Below are positions 51,109-59,066 of a stretch of DNA of 64,000 nt, piece by piece. The translations under genes and the position numbers were made by a program. The stretch is from an uncultured Chryseobacterium sp. (lineage in GTDB: Bacteria > Bacteroidota > Bacteroidia > Flavobacteriales > Weeksellaceae): contig CAJYWN010000006.1 in the NCBI GenBank assembly GCA_913778275.1, positions 1-64,000 of the forward strand. Direction: 5' to 3'. How positions within the stretch are numbered: position 1 is the first letter of the stretch; the number at the start of each line of letters is the position of its first letter. Under the pieces are notes generated by a model. It saw only the letters and a list, made by a program, of their open reading frames with translations, ran no database searches and had not been told where the DNA came from.

Positions 51109-52628
51109 CCTTTAATAAATTGAATTAATCTATTATCTATCAGTTCTTTGCCTAAAATTTCCGCACAGGTATTAAATGCTCCGATGGTACAGCCTAAAAT
51201 TCCGTGCATATTTACAGATTGGCCCGTTAAAAAAAGGTTATCAATCTTAGTTCTTGGTGAAACCATTGTTTTCAGAGGATTTTCCGAGCTTTTGATGTAG
51301 CCGTACATGTTTCCGTTAAAACTTCCGATGTAATCGCGGTAAGATAAAGGTGAAGAAGTGTAAAAGGACTTTATGGATTTTCTCAGATCCGGAAATTTCT
51401 TTTCTAAAGCATCAATCATTTTTTCAGCCTTTTCCTGTTTGAATTTTTCGTACAGCACCCCCCTTTCATGTTCCTCTGCAACAGTATTGAAAGTATCTTT
51501 CCAAGCTTCCACTTCTTCAAAATCCATATAAGAAATTGCGGTAAGACTTTCCGCAAAACCGGGATCATGTTTTGATTCCGTTGAAGAAAGCATATATGTT
51601 TCGGGCCAGGATTGTTTTTGATAACGATGAGCACTCCAGACCATTTCTTCATTGGAAAAATGATACAGATTATAATTAAAATCAGGAATTGTACGGGGCT
51701 TTAAAACCAAATATACACTGAAACAGGACGGGACCGGCTCCCAGCTCATTATCCTGTTTAAAAAAGATTTTTTCAGCCTCTCTTCACCAAGAAGTCGAAG
51801 GGTTGAACGAATTTCTATATTCGAGATAAACCTTTTGGCAGAATATTCTTTTCCACCTGAAGTTTTTACGCCTGATAAAATATTATCTTCATTAAATATA
51901 AAATCAGAAACTTCGGAATGCTTATGCACTTCTGCTCCGTATTCACGCAGCCTGCGAATCAGCAGTTTCGAAATCTGGCTCCCGCCATGTACACACTTGT
52001 AAGCACTTTGAATATAAGAATTTACCGTAAGTGCATGAACATAAAACGGGACATTTTCAGAATCTCCTGCGTATAAAAAATTTGAGCCCAACAAAACGGC
52101 CTGCAGCTTTTTATTCGTCGTTAAAGATTCGATAAATCTTCTGGTGTTTAAGTGAAGGATTTCTTCATTATAATTGTCTTTTCCTACCAGATTGTATCTG
52201 GGGAACAGACTGCAAACTCTCTGAATTTCTTCACAATAGTCTTCTAAATTTTCTCTTTCATCCGGAAAATATTTTGACAGCTGTTCAACAAAATTTTCAT
52301 TGCCCTGTGCATGAGGATATTCAATTTCATCGTCGCCAAAAGTAATTTTATCGTAACCGTCTTCATCCATTTTCCTGAGCTGAAGGTCTTTCATTATCTC
52401 CAGATAGGAAAAAAACTGATGCAGGTTCTGCCCTTCCGACAGTCCTCCCAAATAATGGACTCCCGTATCGAAGATGAGTTTATCGCGGGAGAAGGTCTGT
52501 AAGTTTCCTCCATACTGGTTGTTTTTCTCCAGGACACACACTTTCAGGCCTTCTTTCGCCAGAATAAGTGCCGAAACAAGACCGCCTAATCCGCTGCCGA
52601 TTACAAGTATGTCGAATTGTTTTTTCAA
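51105..52628 (-). CDS. FAD-dependent oxidoreductase, phytoene desaturase (CrtI)-like
   Basis: A 507-residue flavoprotein. The N-terminal dinucleotide-binding motif is VIGSGLGGLVSALILAKEG, and the C-terminal FAD motif is FLTGQSVNMHGILGC. It resembles CrtI-type desaturases and isomerases, but no carotenoid genes are nearby. In this operon it could oxidise the DarA/DarB cyclohexanedione to the resorcinol or act on the polyene; that is inference. It overlaps the downstream acyltransferase gene by four bases. Confidence 0.88.
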   Translation of the reverse strand: MKKQFDILVIGSGLGGLVSALILAKEGLKVCVLEKNNQYGGNLQTFSRDKLIFDTGVHYLGGLSEGQNLHQFFSYLEIMKDLQLRKMDEDGYDKITFGDDEIEYPHAQGNENFVEQLSKYFPDERENLEDYCEEIQRVCSLFPRYNLVGKDNYNEEILHLNTRRFIESLTTNKKLQAVLLGSNFLYAGDSENVPFYVHALTVNSYIQSAYKCVHGGSQISKLLIRRLREYGAEVHKHSEVSDFIFNEDNILSGVKTSGGKEYSAKRFISNIEIRSTLRLLGEERLKKSFLNRIMSWEPVPSCFSVYLVLKPRTIPDFNYNLYHFSNEEMVWSAHRYQKQSWPETYMLSSTESKHDPGFAESLTAISYMDFEEVEAWKDTFNTVAEEHERGVLYEKFKQEKAEKMIDALEKKFPDLRKSIKSFYTSSPLSYRDYIGSFNGNMYGYIKSSENPLKTMVSPRTKIDNLFLTGQSVNMHGILGCTIGAFNTCAEILGKELIDNRLIQFIKG

Positions 52629-52688
52629 GGAGATTAATTTTTTTATCAGTTTTTGGAAGCCTTGTCAACGTTTTATGCTGAGTTATTT

Positions 52689-52764
52689 GCAGCCCGGCTT
52701 GAGCGGAAATCCTTTTTTTGCGGAAGCGAAAAAAGATTGGGAGCGGAAGACGGAAAAGCTGCCC
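52689..52764. repeat. Interspersed hairpin repeat in the operon gap
   Basis: The 151-base gap between the CrtI-like and LpxL-like genes contains GCAGCCCGGCTTGAGCGG, then a hairpin (52712-52735, CTTTTTTTGC / GCGAAAAAAG with one G-T pair), then GGGAGCGG and GCTGCCC. From memory, this layout recurs in Chryseobacterium genomes as an interspersed repeat. It could also reduce read-through within the operon. Confidence 0.55.
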
Positions 52765-52779
52765 TAAAAATATTGAAAT

Positions 52780-53664
52780 TTAATTAATATCGTCCCAAAA
52801 ATCGAAATAATTGAACCATTGAAGCGGATATTTCCTGATCATGGATTCGAGGTTTTGCGTGTAGGAATTGAGAAGTCCCTGGGCATCGCGCTTTTTTATA
52901 TTTTCAGCAACTCTCGCGTACAAATGATAATGAAGGTTTTTCTCTTTCATCACATACACATACACAACAGGAACGCCCAGCCTTGAAGCAATAAGAAAAG
53001 GGCCTGCAGGAAATTTCGCGGTTTTTCCAAGCAATTCACCTTCTAAAAATTTTGAGCCTTCGAAATAACGGTCGCCGGTAAAACAGATAAGCTCGTTTTT
53101 TGATAGTGCTTCATTGATTTCGAAAATATGAGACATATCTTCTTTTACATAGATGAATTTAACGGTACTTTTTTTAACCGACACACTTTCAAGATATTCT
53201 TTAATGACTGTAACTTCCTGATCTGTTGTTACTAAATTAATCTGGCAATCAAAATCGATATCTGCAAAAAAATGCTCGGCAATCTCAAAATTACCGATGT
53301 GTGCGCTGATGAGTACACCGCCCTTTTTTTCCTCTAAAAGATTTCTTAGATTTTCAATTCCGTCGAATTCATAGGTGTATTTATTCCGAAATCCGGCTGA
53401 AATAGCCGTTTTATCGATAAGTACGGTCCCGAAAGTAAAGTAATTTTTAAATAATGAAATTTTAGTTTTCCAGTACCCGTAGTTGAGCCTTTTCCCAAAA
53501 TAATATCTGTAATACCTGTTGCTGTTTTTTTCGAATAAAAAATAGTAGAACGCAACAAAATAAAGCACGACGTATGAACTTCTGATCCCGATATTTCTAA
53601 TGCACCAGACGAAAATCCTGTAACCCAGAATTGTCCCTTTAGATTTACCTTTCCACTTGTTCAT
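52780..53664 (-). CDS. LpxL/HtrB-like lysophospholipid acyltransferase
   Basis: A 294-residue membrane-anchored acyltransferase of the lipid A biosynthesis (LpxL/HtrB) family. The catalytic His/Asp region reads GVLISAHIGNFEIAEHFF, with GDRYFEGSKFLEG and GPFLIASRLGVPVVYVYV following. The start at 53664 (MNKWKGKSKG) is preferred because the upstream ATG would place the N-terminus in an intergenic repeat. Such enzymes recur in aryl polyene clusters and probably attach the polyene acyl group to its partner or to a lipid anchor. Confidence 0.88.
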   Translation of the reverse strand: MNKWKGKSKGTILGYRIFVWCIRNIGIRSSYVVLYFVAFYYFLFEKNSNRYYRYYFGKRLNYGYWKTKISLFKNYFTFGTVLIDKTAISAGFRNKYTYEFDGIENLRNLLEEKKGGVLISAHIGNFEIAEHFFADIDFDCQINLVTTDQEVTVIKEYLESVSVKKSTVKFIYVKEDMSHIFEINEALSKNELICFTGDRYFEGSKFLEGELLGKTAKFPAGPFLIASRLGVPVVYVYVMKEKNLHYHLYARVAENIKKRDAQGLLNSYTQNLESMIRKYPLQWFNYFDFWDDIN

Positions 53665-53764
53665 AGCAGTAATTGAACAATTTACCAATATAAAAATGTA
53701 ACAGCGAAACAATTACTCAATCAGACATTGATAAACTGTTATATTGGTATATTGCTACATTATA
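53665..53764. repeat. AT-rich intergenic repeat, copy 3
   Basis: A spacer of the same kind as those around the plus-strand ACP gene. ACCAATATAA and AACAG at the left pair with CTGTTATATTGGT at the right, so the whole spacer can form an imperfect hairpin. It separates the ACP gene from the acyltransferase gene. Confidence 0.65.
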
Positions 53765-54019
53765 TTATTTATTTTTTTCAGCGGTTTTGTTTTCGATAAT
53801 TGAATAGAAATTATCAAAAGTCACGATATTTTTAAAATCAGCCTCGCCCAATTTCACTCCGAAATTAGATTCGATAACTACCACCAGATCAATATAATCC
53901 AGGCTGTCTAATCCTAATGTCTTTTTAAAGTTTGCATCATTGCTGATTTCATCGCCATCTACTTCGAATTCATTGACTAAAAAGTCATTGGCAATCGCAA
54001 TAATTTTCTCCCTTTCCAT
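53765..54019 (-). CDS. Acyl carrier protein (second)
   Basis: An 84-residue acyl carrier protein with the phosphopantetheine Ser at residue 39 in KTLGLDSLDYIDL. The start at 54019 (MEREKIIAIA) gives a normal ACP length; a farther ATG overlaps the ketosynthase stop. It differs clearly from the first ACP (GLDSIDALEL), so each operon may feed its own chain: one the polyene, the other the resorcinol. Which is which cannot be decided from sequence. Confidence 0.93.
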   Translation of the reverse strand: MEREKIIAIANDFLVNEFEVDGDEISNDANFKKTLGLDSLDYIDLVVVIESNFGVKLGEADFKNIVTFDNFYSIIENKTAEKNK

Positions 54020-54023
54020 GTTT

Positions 54024-55244
54024 TTAATTAAATTTTTTAACAATTAATGCGGAATTGGTTCCCCCAAAACCGAAAGAATTCGACAAAAATACGTCAATTT
54101 TTTGACTTTTTGTTTGGGCAACCAAATTTATCTTTTTTGCCTCATCATCAGGATTTTCAAGATTGATATTCGGCGCAATGAAATCGTTCTGCATCATGAG
54201 AATAGAATAGACTACTTCACTGGCTCCAGCCATCCAGCACTCGTGCCCGGTCATGGATTTTGTGGAGCTTACCGGAACTTCACTTCCGAAAATCTCATAA
54301 ATCGCTTTAGCTTCGTTGGCATCACCAATAGGCGTGGAAGTAGCATGCGCGTTAATATAGTCGATATCTTTTGCAGATAATCCGGATTGCTTCAGAGCTC
54401 TGTCCATTGCCAGAGCCGGCCCGTCTACATTCGGTGTGGAAATATGGCCTCCGTTGGAAGAAAATCCGTAGCCTACGATTTCGGCAATGATATCGGCACC
54501 TCTTTTTTGGGCAGATTCCAGGCTTTCAACAATCAAAGTCGCCGCTCCGCCGCTGGGAATTAAGCCATCTCTGTCTTTATCGAAAGGCCTTGATGCTTTT
54601 ATGGGTTCGTTTTCTCTTACTGAAAACACGCCCAATCCGTCAAAGCTCGCCATGGAATATTTGTTGGTTTCCTGAGCGCCACCACAAACAATCATATCCT
54701 GGAAGCCGTTTTTAATCATCATAAAAGCCAATCCCAGAGAATGAGAGCCACTGGCACAGGCTGCACTGATGGTAAGGTTAATTCCTCTTAATTTAAAAAT
54801 GGTAGAAAGATTCATGGTAACGGTAGAGTTCATCGATTTGAAAATAGCGCCAGAACCCATGAGCGTTGTATCTTTTTTCTCTCTTGCAATGTCGATAGAT
54901 TCTACCACTGCCTGAGAAACACTGTCGTTTCCGTATAAAATCCCGACTTCGTTATTGTCTAAAAAATCCTGATCGATATTGGCCTGTTTTAAAGCATCTA
55001 ATGTTGCGATGTAGGCATATTCACTTTCTTCCCCCATGCTTACACGCTGCCTGCGGTTCAGAAGATTTTTAAGATCCGGCTTAGGAACAACTCCCGTTAA
55101 TCCTGATCTGAAACCGAAATCTTTTCTTTCATCCACTAAAAAAATTCCGGATTTTCCCTGAAATAAAGATTCTTTCACCTCTTCCAAAGAAGTTCCGATG
55201 CAGGAATAAATTCCCATCCCGGTAATGACAACCCTGTTTTCCAT
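54024..55244 (-). CDS. Beta-ketoacyl-ACP synthase II type (minus-strand operon)
   Basis: A 406-residue FabB/FabF-like condensing enzyme with a complete triad: Cys in ISAACASGSHSL, His in INAHATSTPIGD and His in SMTGHECWMAGASE. The C-terminal SNSFGFGGTNSALI is intact. The gene ends four bases before the ACP start and lies after fabG. The grouping KR-KS-ACP forms a minimal chain-extension set beside the ammonia-lyase that makes the aromatic starter. Confidence 0.93.
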   Translation of the reverse strand: MENRVVITGMGIYSCIGTSLEEVKESLFQGKSGIFLVDERKDFGFRSGLTGVVPKPDLKNLLNRRQRVSMGEESEYAYIATLDALKQANIDQDFLDNNEVGILYGNDSVSQAVVESIDIAREKKDTTLMGSGAIFKSMNSTVTMNLSTIFKLRGINLTISAACASGSHSLGLAFMMIKNGFQDMIVCGGAQETNKYSMASFDGLGVFSVRENEPIKASRPFDKDRDGLIPSGGAATLIVESLESAQKRGADIIAEIVGYGFSSNGGHISTPNVDGPALAMDRALKQSGLSAKDIDYINAHATSTPIGDANEAKAIYEIFGSEVPVSSTKSMTGHECWMAGASEVVYSILMMQNDFIAPNINLENPDDEAKKINLVAQTKSQKIDVFLSNSFGFGGTNSALIVKKFN

Positions 55245-55248
55245 GTTA

Positions 55249-55377
55249 AAAAATGTAACAATTTATCAATTTAACAGTGTAACAATTTCAAGTTGTGGCA
55301 ATAATAAATTCTGTATTCTGAATGAAGTGAAGAATCTTACTATTGGTACATTGTTAAATTATTGCATTGCTAAATTA
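55249..55377. repeat. AT-rich intergenic repeat, copy 4, with a half copy of the 75-bp element
   Basis: Repeated TGTAACAATTTATCAATTTAAC words on the left and TATTGGTACATTGTTAAAT on the right are the same words as in the other three spacers. The middle (55315-55340) reads ATTCTGAATGAAGTGAAGAATC, which matches one half of the 75-bp palindromic element. It lies between fabG and the ketosynthase gene. Confidence 0.65.
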
Positions 55378-56109
55378 TTATGAGTAGATTCCTCCGTTAA
55401 TATTAATGATTTCGCCTGTTATATATGATGCTTTTCTCGAAGCTAAAAATGCGACTAAATCTGCCACTTCTTCGGCTTCTCCGAATCGGTTTGCAGGAAT
55501 CATGGCTTTTAATTCGTCTTCGTTAAATTCCTGAGTCATATCCGTTTTAATAAATCCCGGAGCAACGGCATTTACCGTAATATTTCTTTTGGCAACTTCC
55601 TGAGCCAGGGCTTTTGTAGCTCCTACCAAAGCTCCTTTTGCAGCAGAATAATTAGTTTGTCCTGCCGTTCCCTTTACTCCGGAAACAGAAACCATATTAA
55701 TGATTCTGCCGTATTTATTACGCAACAGCTTCTGAATGAAGAAATTGGTTACGTTGAAAAAACCATTTAAACTGGTGTTAATCACCGAGTTCCAGTCTTC
55801 GCTCGGCATCCACATGAACAGCCCGTCTCTTGTAATTCCGGCGTTATTGACAATCACTTCCACCACAGCATTGGGATTGACATCCTGCCATTCTGTTAAA
55901 ACGTTCTGCGTTTCTTCAGCATTCCCTACATCGAATTTAAGAATTTCTCCCGTTGATCCCAATTCTTCAACTTTCGCCAGCGTTTCCTTCGCTGCAGTTT
56001 CGTTGGAAGTATAATTAATTAAAATATGATAATTCTTTTCTTCTGCCAGTTTTATACAGATGGCTCTTCCGATTCCCCGCGAGCCGCCTGTGATGATTGC
56101 ACATTTCAT
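55378..56109 (-). CDS. fabG: 3-oxoacyl-ACP reductase, FabG type
   Basis: A 243-residue short-chain dehydrogenase that reduces 3-oxoacyl-ACP with NADPH. It has the glycine motif TGGSRGIGRAI (residues 7-17), NNAG, the catalytic Ser in MVSVSGVKG, and the Tyr/Lys pair in NYSAAKGALVG. The length and the ending ITGEIININGGIYS are standard. It is the only ketoreductase in the pigment cluster and would serve every extension cycle. A separate housekeeping fabG is expected elsewhere in the genome. Confidence 0.93.
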   Translation of the reverse strand: MKCAIITGGSRGIGRAICIKLAEEKNYHILINYTSNETAAKETLAKVEELGSTGEILKFDVGNAEETQNVLTEWQDVNPNAVVEVIVNNAGITRDGLFMWMPSEDWNSVINTSLNGFFNVTNFFIQKLLRNKYGRIINMVSVSGVKGTAGQTNYSAAKGALVGATKALAQEVAKRNITVNAVAPGFIKTDMTQEFNEDELKAMIPANRFGEAEEVADLVAFLASRKASYITGEIININGGIYS

Positions 56110-56170
56110 GTGTAGTGTATGTTAATTTAGTTTTTAAGTTTATTTTAAGACAATTGATTTCAGATGAAAG

Positions 56171-57691
56171 TTACATTGTTTTTAAATAATTTTTCACTTC
56201 TTCCAAATATGGATACATCACCATATCATTTGAAAATGCGGGAATAATCTTTCTCACTTCATCATACAATTCTTTGGTTGCCGATGAAATTTTATCCTGA
56301 AAACCAAGATATTCGATTGCCTGAACAATCGTAATCGCTTCAATCGCCAATACCTCGAAAGCATTTTCAATGACTTTTCTGCAGATCACTGCAGCATTGG
56401 TTCCCATGCTTACAATATCCTGATTATCATTATTATTAGGTATACTGTGAACATACATTGAATTTGACAACATCTGGCTTTCCGCAGTAGTTGAGGTTGC
56501 CGTAAACTGCACACCCTGCATCCCGAAATTAAATCCTAATTTCCCTAAATTCACAAATGGAGGTAAAATTTCGTTGATTTTAGAGTTCAATAAATAATTC
56601 AATTGTCTTTCGGCAAGCATGGTTAATTTCGTTACCACAATTTTAAGCTTGTCCATTTCAAGGGAAATATAATCTCCGTGGAAGTTTCCGCCATGGTAAA
56701 CATGCTGATCCTCAACATTAATGATCGGGTTATCATTCGCGGAGTTGATCTCATTTTCCAATACTTTTTCCGTATATTCCAATGTATCTAAAACAGGTCC
56801 TAAAATCTGCGGAACGCATCTCAGGGAATAATATTCCTGAACCTTTTCTTTAAACACTGTTTCTTTCTCTTCAAAATGAGTATATAAATGATCGGCTCTT
56901 TTTCTGATCAGTTTGCTGTCGGATAAATGAGCACGCATTCTTTCTGCTATTTTCTGCTGGCCGGCGTGAAGTTTTGTTCCGTTTAATGCTTCTGACAAAT
57001 GATCATCATATGCCTGAACAATTTCATTAATTGCACAAGACAAGGCAACTGAAATGTCAGTTAACTGATTTGCTTTGTGCGCATTAATAACTCCAATTCC
57101 AGACATCACGGAGGTTCCGTTCATTAAAGCTAACCCTTCCCGGATTTCTACCTGGATTGGTTCCAGCCTTTCTGATTCAAAAACTTCTTTGGTTAATCTT
57201 CTTTCTCCTTTATAGAAAACTTCGCCTTCACCAATCAGCACTAAAGCCAAGTGCGCCAATTGCACGAGATCACCACTTGCTCCGACACCGCCGTGTTCAA
57301 AAATCAACGGTGTAATATCCCTGTTTATTAATTCTTTAAGTAAATAAACAACAGACTCATGGACACCCGACTTACCCAAAGACAATGTATTTAATCTTGC
57401 CAGCATACAGGCTTTTGCTTCGTCTGCCGGAAGAGGATTTCCGATTCCTGAGGAATGACTTCTTATCAGATTATACTGAAGCTGATGGGTGTCTTCGTCA
57501 CTGATCTTAAACTGGGCCATCGGACCGAAACCCGTATTCACACCATATATTACTTTGTTTTTTGAAAATTCCTTTAAAAACTGAAAGCTTTCTTTCACTC
57601 TGGCAAGAAGTGTTTCATCCAGTTCTATTTTCTTATTCTCAATGATGATTTTTTTAAAATCGCTCAGTTCTAAAAAGTTATTTATTTTCAT
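56171..57691 (-). CDS. Tyrosine/histidine ammonia-lyase family enzyme (flexirubin TAL)
   Basis: A 506-residue MIO-type ammonia-lyase. The self-forming cofactor triad Ala138-Ser139-Gly140 is in GGVGASGDL, and the catalytic Tyr49 is in IYGVNTGFG. The pair at the substrate pocket is Ser78-His79, the pattern of histidine ammonia-lyases. However, length and many segments agree with the characterised tyrosine ammonia-lyase of Flavobacterium johnsoniae as I remember it. In this cluster it should convert tyrosine to 4-coumarate, the aryl starter. It opens the minus-strand operon. Confidence 0.88.
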   Translation of the reverse strand: MKINNFLELSDFKKIIIENKKIELDETLLARVKESFQFLKEFSKNKVIYGVNTGFGPMAQFKISDEDTHQLQYNLIRSHSSGIGNPLPADEAKACMLARLNTLSLGKSGVHESVVYLLKELINRDITPLIFEHGGVGASGDLVQLAHLALVLIGEGEVFYKGERRLTKEVFESERLEPIQVEIREGLALMNGTSVMSGIGVINAHKANQLTDISVALSCAINEIVQAYDDHLSEALNGTKLHAGQQKIAERMRAHLSDSKLIRKRADHLYTHFEEKETVFKEKVQEYYSLRCVPQILGPVLDTLEYTEKVLENEINSANDNPIINVEDQHVYHGGNFHGDYISLEMDKLKIVVTKLTMLAERQLNYLLNSKINEILPPFVNLGKLGFNFGMQGVQFTATSTTAESQMLSNSMYVHSIPNNNDNQDIVSMGTNAAVICRKVIENAFEVLAIEAITIVQAIEYLGFQDKISSATKELYDEVRKIIPAFSNDMVMYPYLEEVKNYLKTM

Positions 57692-57712
57692 TTATCGAAA
57701 GTAATGATATGA

Positions 57713-57720
57713 TAATTTTG
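57713..57720 (+). promoter_or_regulatory. -7 box candidate for the halogenase-like gene
   Basis: TAATTTTG matches TAnnTTTG in the 97-base divergent spacer, 68 bases before the start. The -33 partner is unclear. Confidence 0.35.
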
Positions 57721-57751
57721 TAATTATTAATTAATTGTCATTAATTTGCGG

Positions 57752-57759
57752 CAAAGATA
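57752..57759 (-). promoter_or_regulatory. -7 box candidate for the ammonia-lyase operon
   Basis: Read on the minus strand this is TATCTTTG (TAnnTTTG), with a TTG on the same strand 24 bases upstream (57784-57786). That is slightly longer than the usual spacing. It lies 60 bases from the ammonia-lyase start. Confidence 0.45.
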
Positions 57760-57788
57760 GAAGTTATTATTAAAATAAAAAATCAAAG

Positions 57789-59033
57789 ATGAGCAAAGAA
57801 TTTGTTGACGTTCTTGTAATCGGTGCCGGCCCTTCCGGATGCGTATCTTCTTCATACTTAAAGAAGAACAACGTCAACGTAAAAGTTGTTGAAAAGACAA
57901 AATTTCCAAGACTGGTTGTAGGAGAAAGCCTTATTCCTCGTGTGATGGATCATTTTGATGAAGCGGGATTATTCCCTGCTCTTGATAAAATGGGTTTTGA
58001 AAAGAAACTGGGCGCCCGCTTCCTGAGAGGAAAAGAAGTCTGCATTTTTGATTTCAGCAATAAATTCGGCGAAGGCTGGGACTGGACCTGGCAGGTTCCG
58101 AGGGCAGATTTTGACAATGCCTTAGCTCAGGAAGTAATCAATAAAGGAATCGACCTGGAATTCGAAACGGAAGTCATCGGGATTGAATTCAACGGTACAG
58201 ATTCTTTGACCACAGTAAAAGATAAAAATGGCGTAACCAAAGAAATCCATGCTAAATTCGTAATTGATTCAAGTGGTTACGGAAGAGTTTTACCAAAACT
58301 TCTGGATCTGGAAAAGCCTTCAAAATTATCCCCTCACTCCGCTATTTTTTCCCATGTAAAAGATATTAATAGAGAAGAAGGTACAGAAGGAACGTTGATT
58401 TCTTTTGATATTATTGAAACGGAAGTATGGCTTTGGGTAATTCCTTTCTCCAACGGAAATACAAGTGTTGGAATTGTAGGTCCGACTGAATATATTGACA
58501 AGCTTTCCGAAAATGGAGATCCTGCAGAAGCTTTAAGAAAAGCTATTGCGCTCTCCGATTATTATGTAAAACGTTTCGGAGACGTAGATTTTTTGTTTGA
58601 GCCTAAACATCTGAAAGATTATTCGTGTTCGGTAAAAAAATTATATGGTGATGGTTTTGCTTTAACCGGAAACGCTTCGGAATTTCTTGATCCGGTCTTT
58701 TCTTCCGGAATGGCTTTCGCGACAGAAGGCGGAATGACAGCTGCAAAATTGGCATTAAGACAGCTGAACGGCGAAAAGGTAGATTGGCAAAAAGAATTTG
58801 CAGACTATATTTTGTACGGCGTTGATGTTTTCACAACGTATGTAAAAGAATGGTACACCGGAAATCTTCAGGAATTATTTTTCCATCAGCCGGAAAATCC
58901 TGATGTAAAGAGAAAAATCTGTGCAGTTCTGGCTGGCTATGTATGGAACAAGAAAAATACTTTCGTACGAATCCACGATACCGCCATCAAAAATCTGGCG
59001 GAGTTCATCAAAAAAGAAAAACAGCAAGCATAA
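57789..59033 (+). CDS. Flavin-dependent halogenase-like oxidoreductase
   Basis: A 414-residue FAD enzyme. GAGPSGC (about residues 12-18) is the nucleotide-binding motif, and FPRLVVGESLIPRV follows. W214-L-W-V-I-P219 is the WxWxIP signature of flavin-dependent halogenases, which separates them from monooxygenases. Halogenated flexirubins are known, so ring chlorination or a related oxidation of the 4-hydroxyphenyl group is a sensible role. Some members of this family act as reductases, so activity is not proven. It is monocistronic, divergent from the ammonia-lyase gene and closed by a terminator. Confidence 0.85.
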   Translation: MSKEFVDVLVIGAGPSGCVSSSYLKKNNVNVKVVEKTKFPRLVVGESLIPRVMDHFDEAGLFPALDKMGFEKKLGARFLRGKEVCIFDFSNKFGEGWDWTWQVPRADFDNALAQEVINKGIDLEFETEVIGIEFNGTDSLTTVKDKNGVTKEIHAKFVIDSSGYGRVLPKLLDLEKPSKLSPHSAIFSHVKDINREEGTEGTLISFDIIETEVWLWVIPFSNGNTSVGIVGPTEYIDKLSENGDPAEALRKAIALSDYYVKRFGDVDFLFEPKHLKDYSCSVKKLYGDGFALTGNASEFLDPVFSSGMAFATEGGMTAAKLALRQLNGEKVDWQKEFADYILYGVDVFTTYVKEWYTGNLQELFFHQPENPDVKRKICAVLAGYVWNKKNTFVRIHDTAIKNLAEFIKKEKQQA

Positions 59034-59035
59034 AA

Positions 59036-59060
59036 AAACGGTCTGAGATTTTCAGGCCGT
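59036..59060. terminator. Bidirectional terminator between halogenase and ligase genes
   Basis: AACGG-CTGA pairs with TCAG-CCGTT around a short loop and is followed by T-rich sequence. It lies between two convergent genes. Confidence 0.7.
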
Positions 59061-59066
59061 TCTTAT

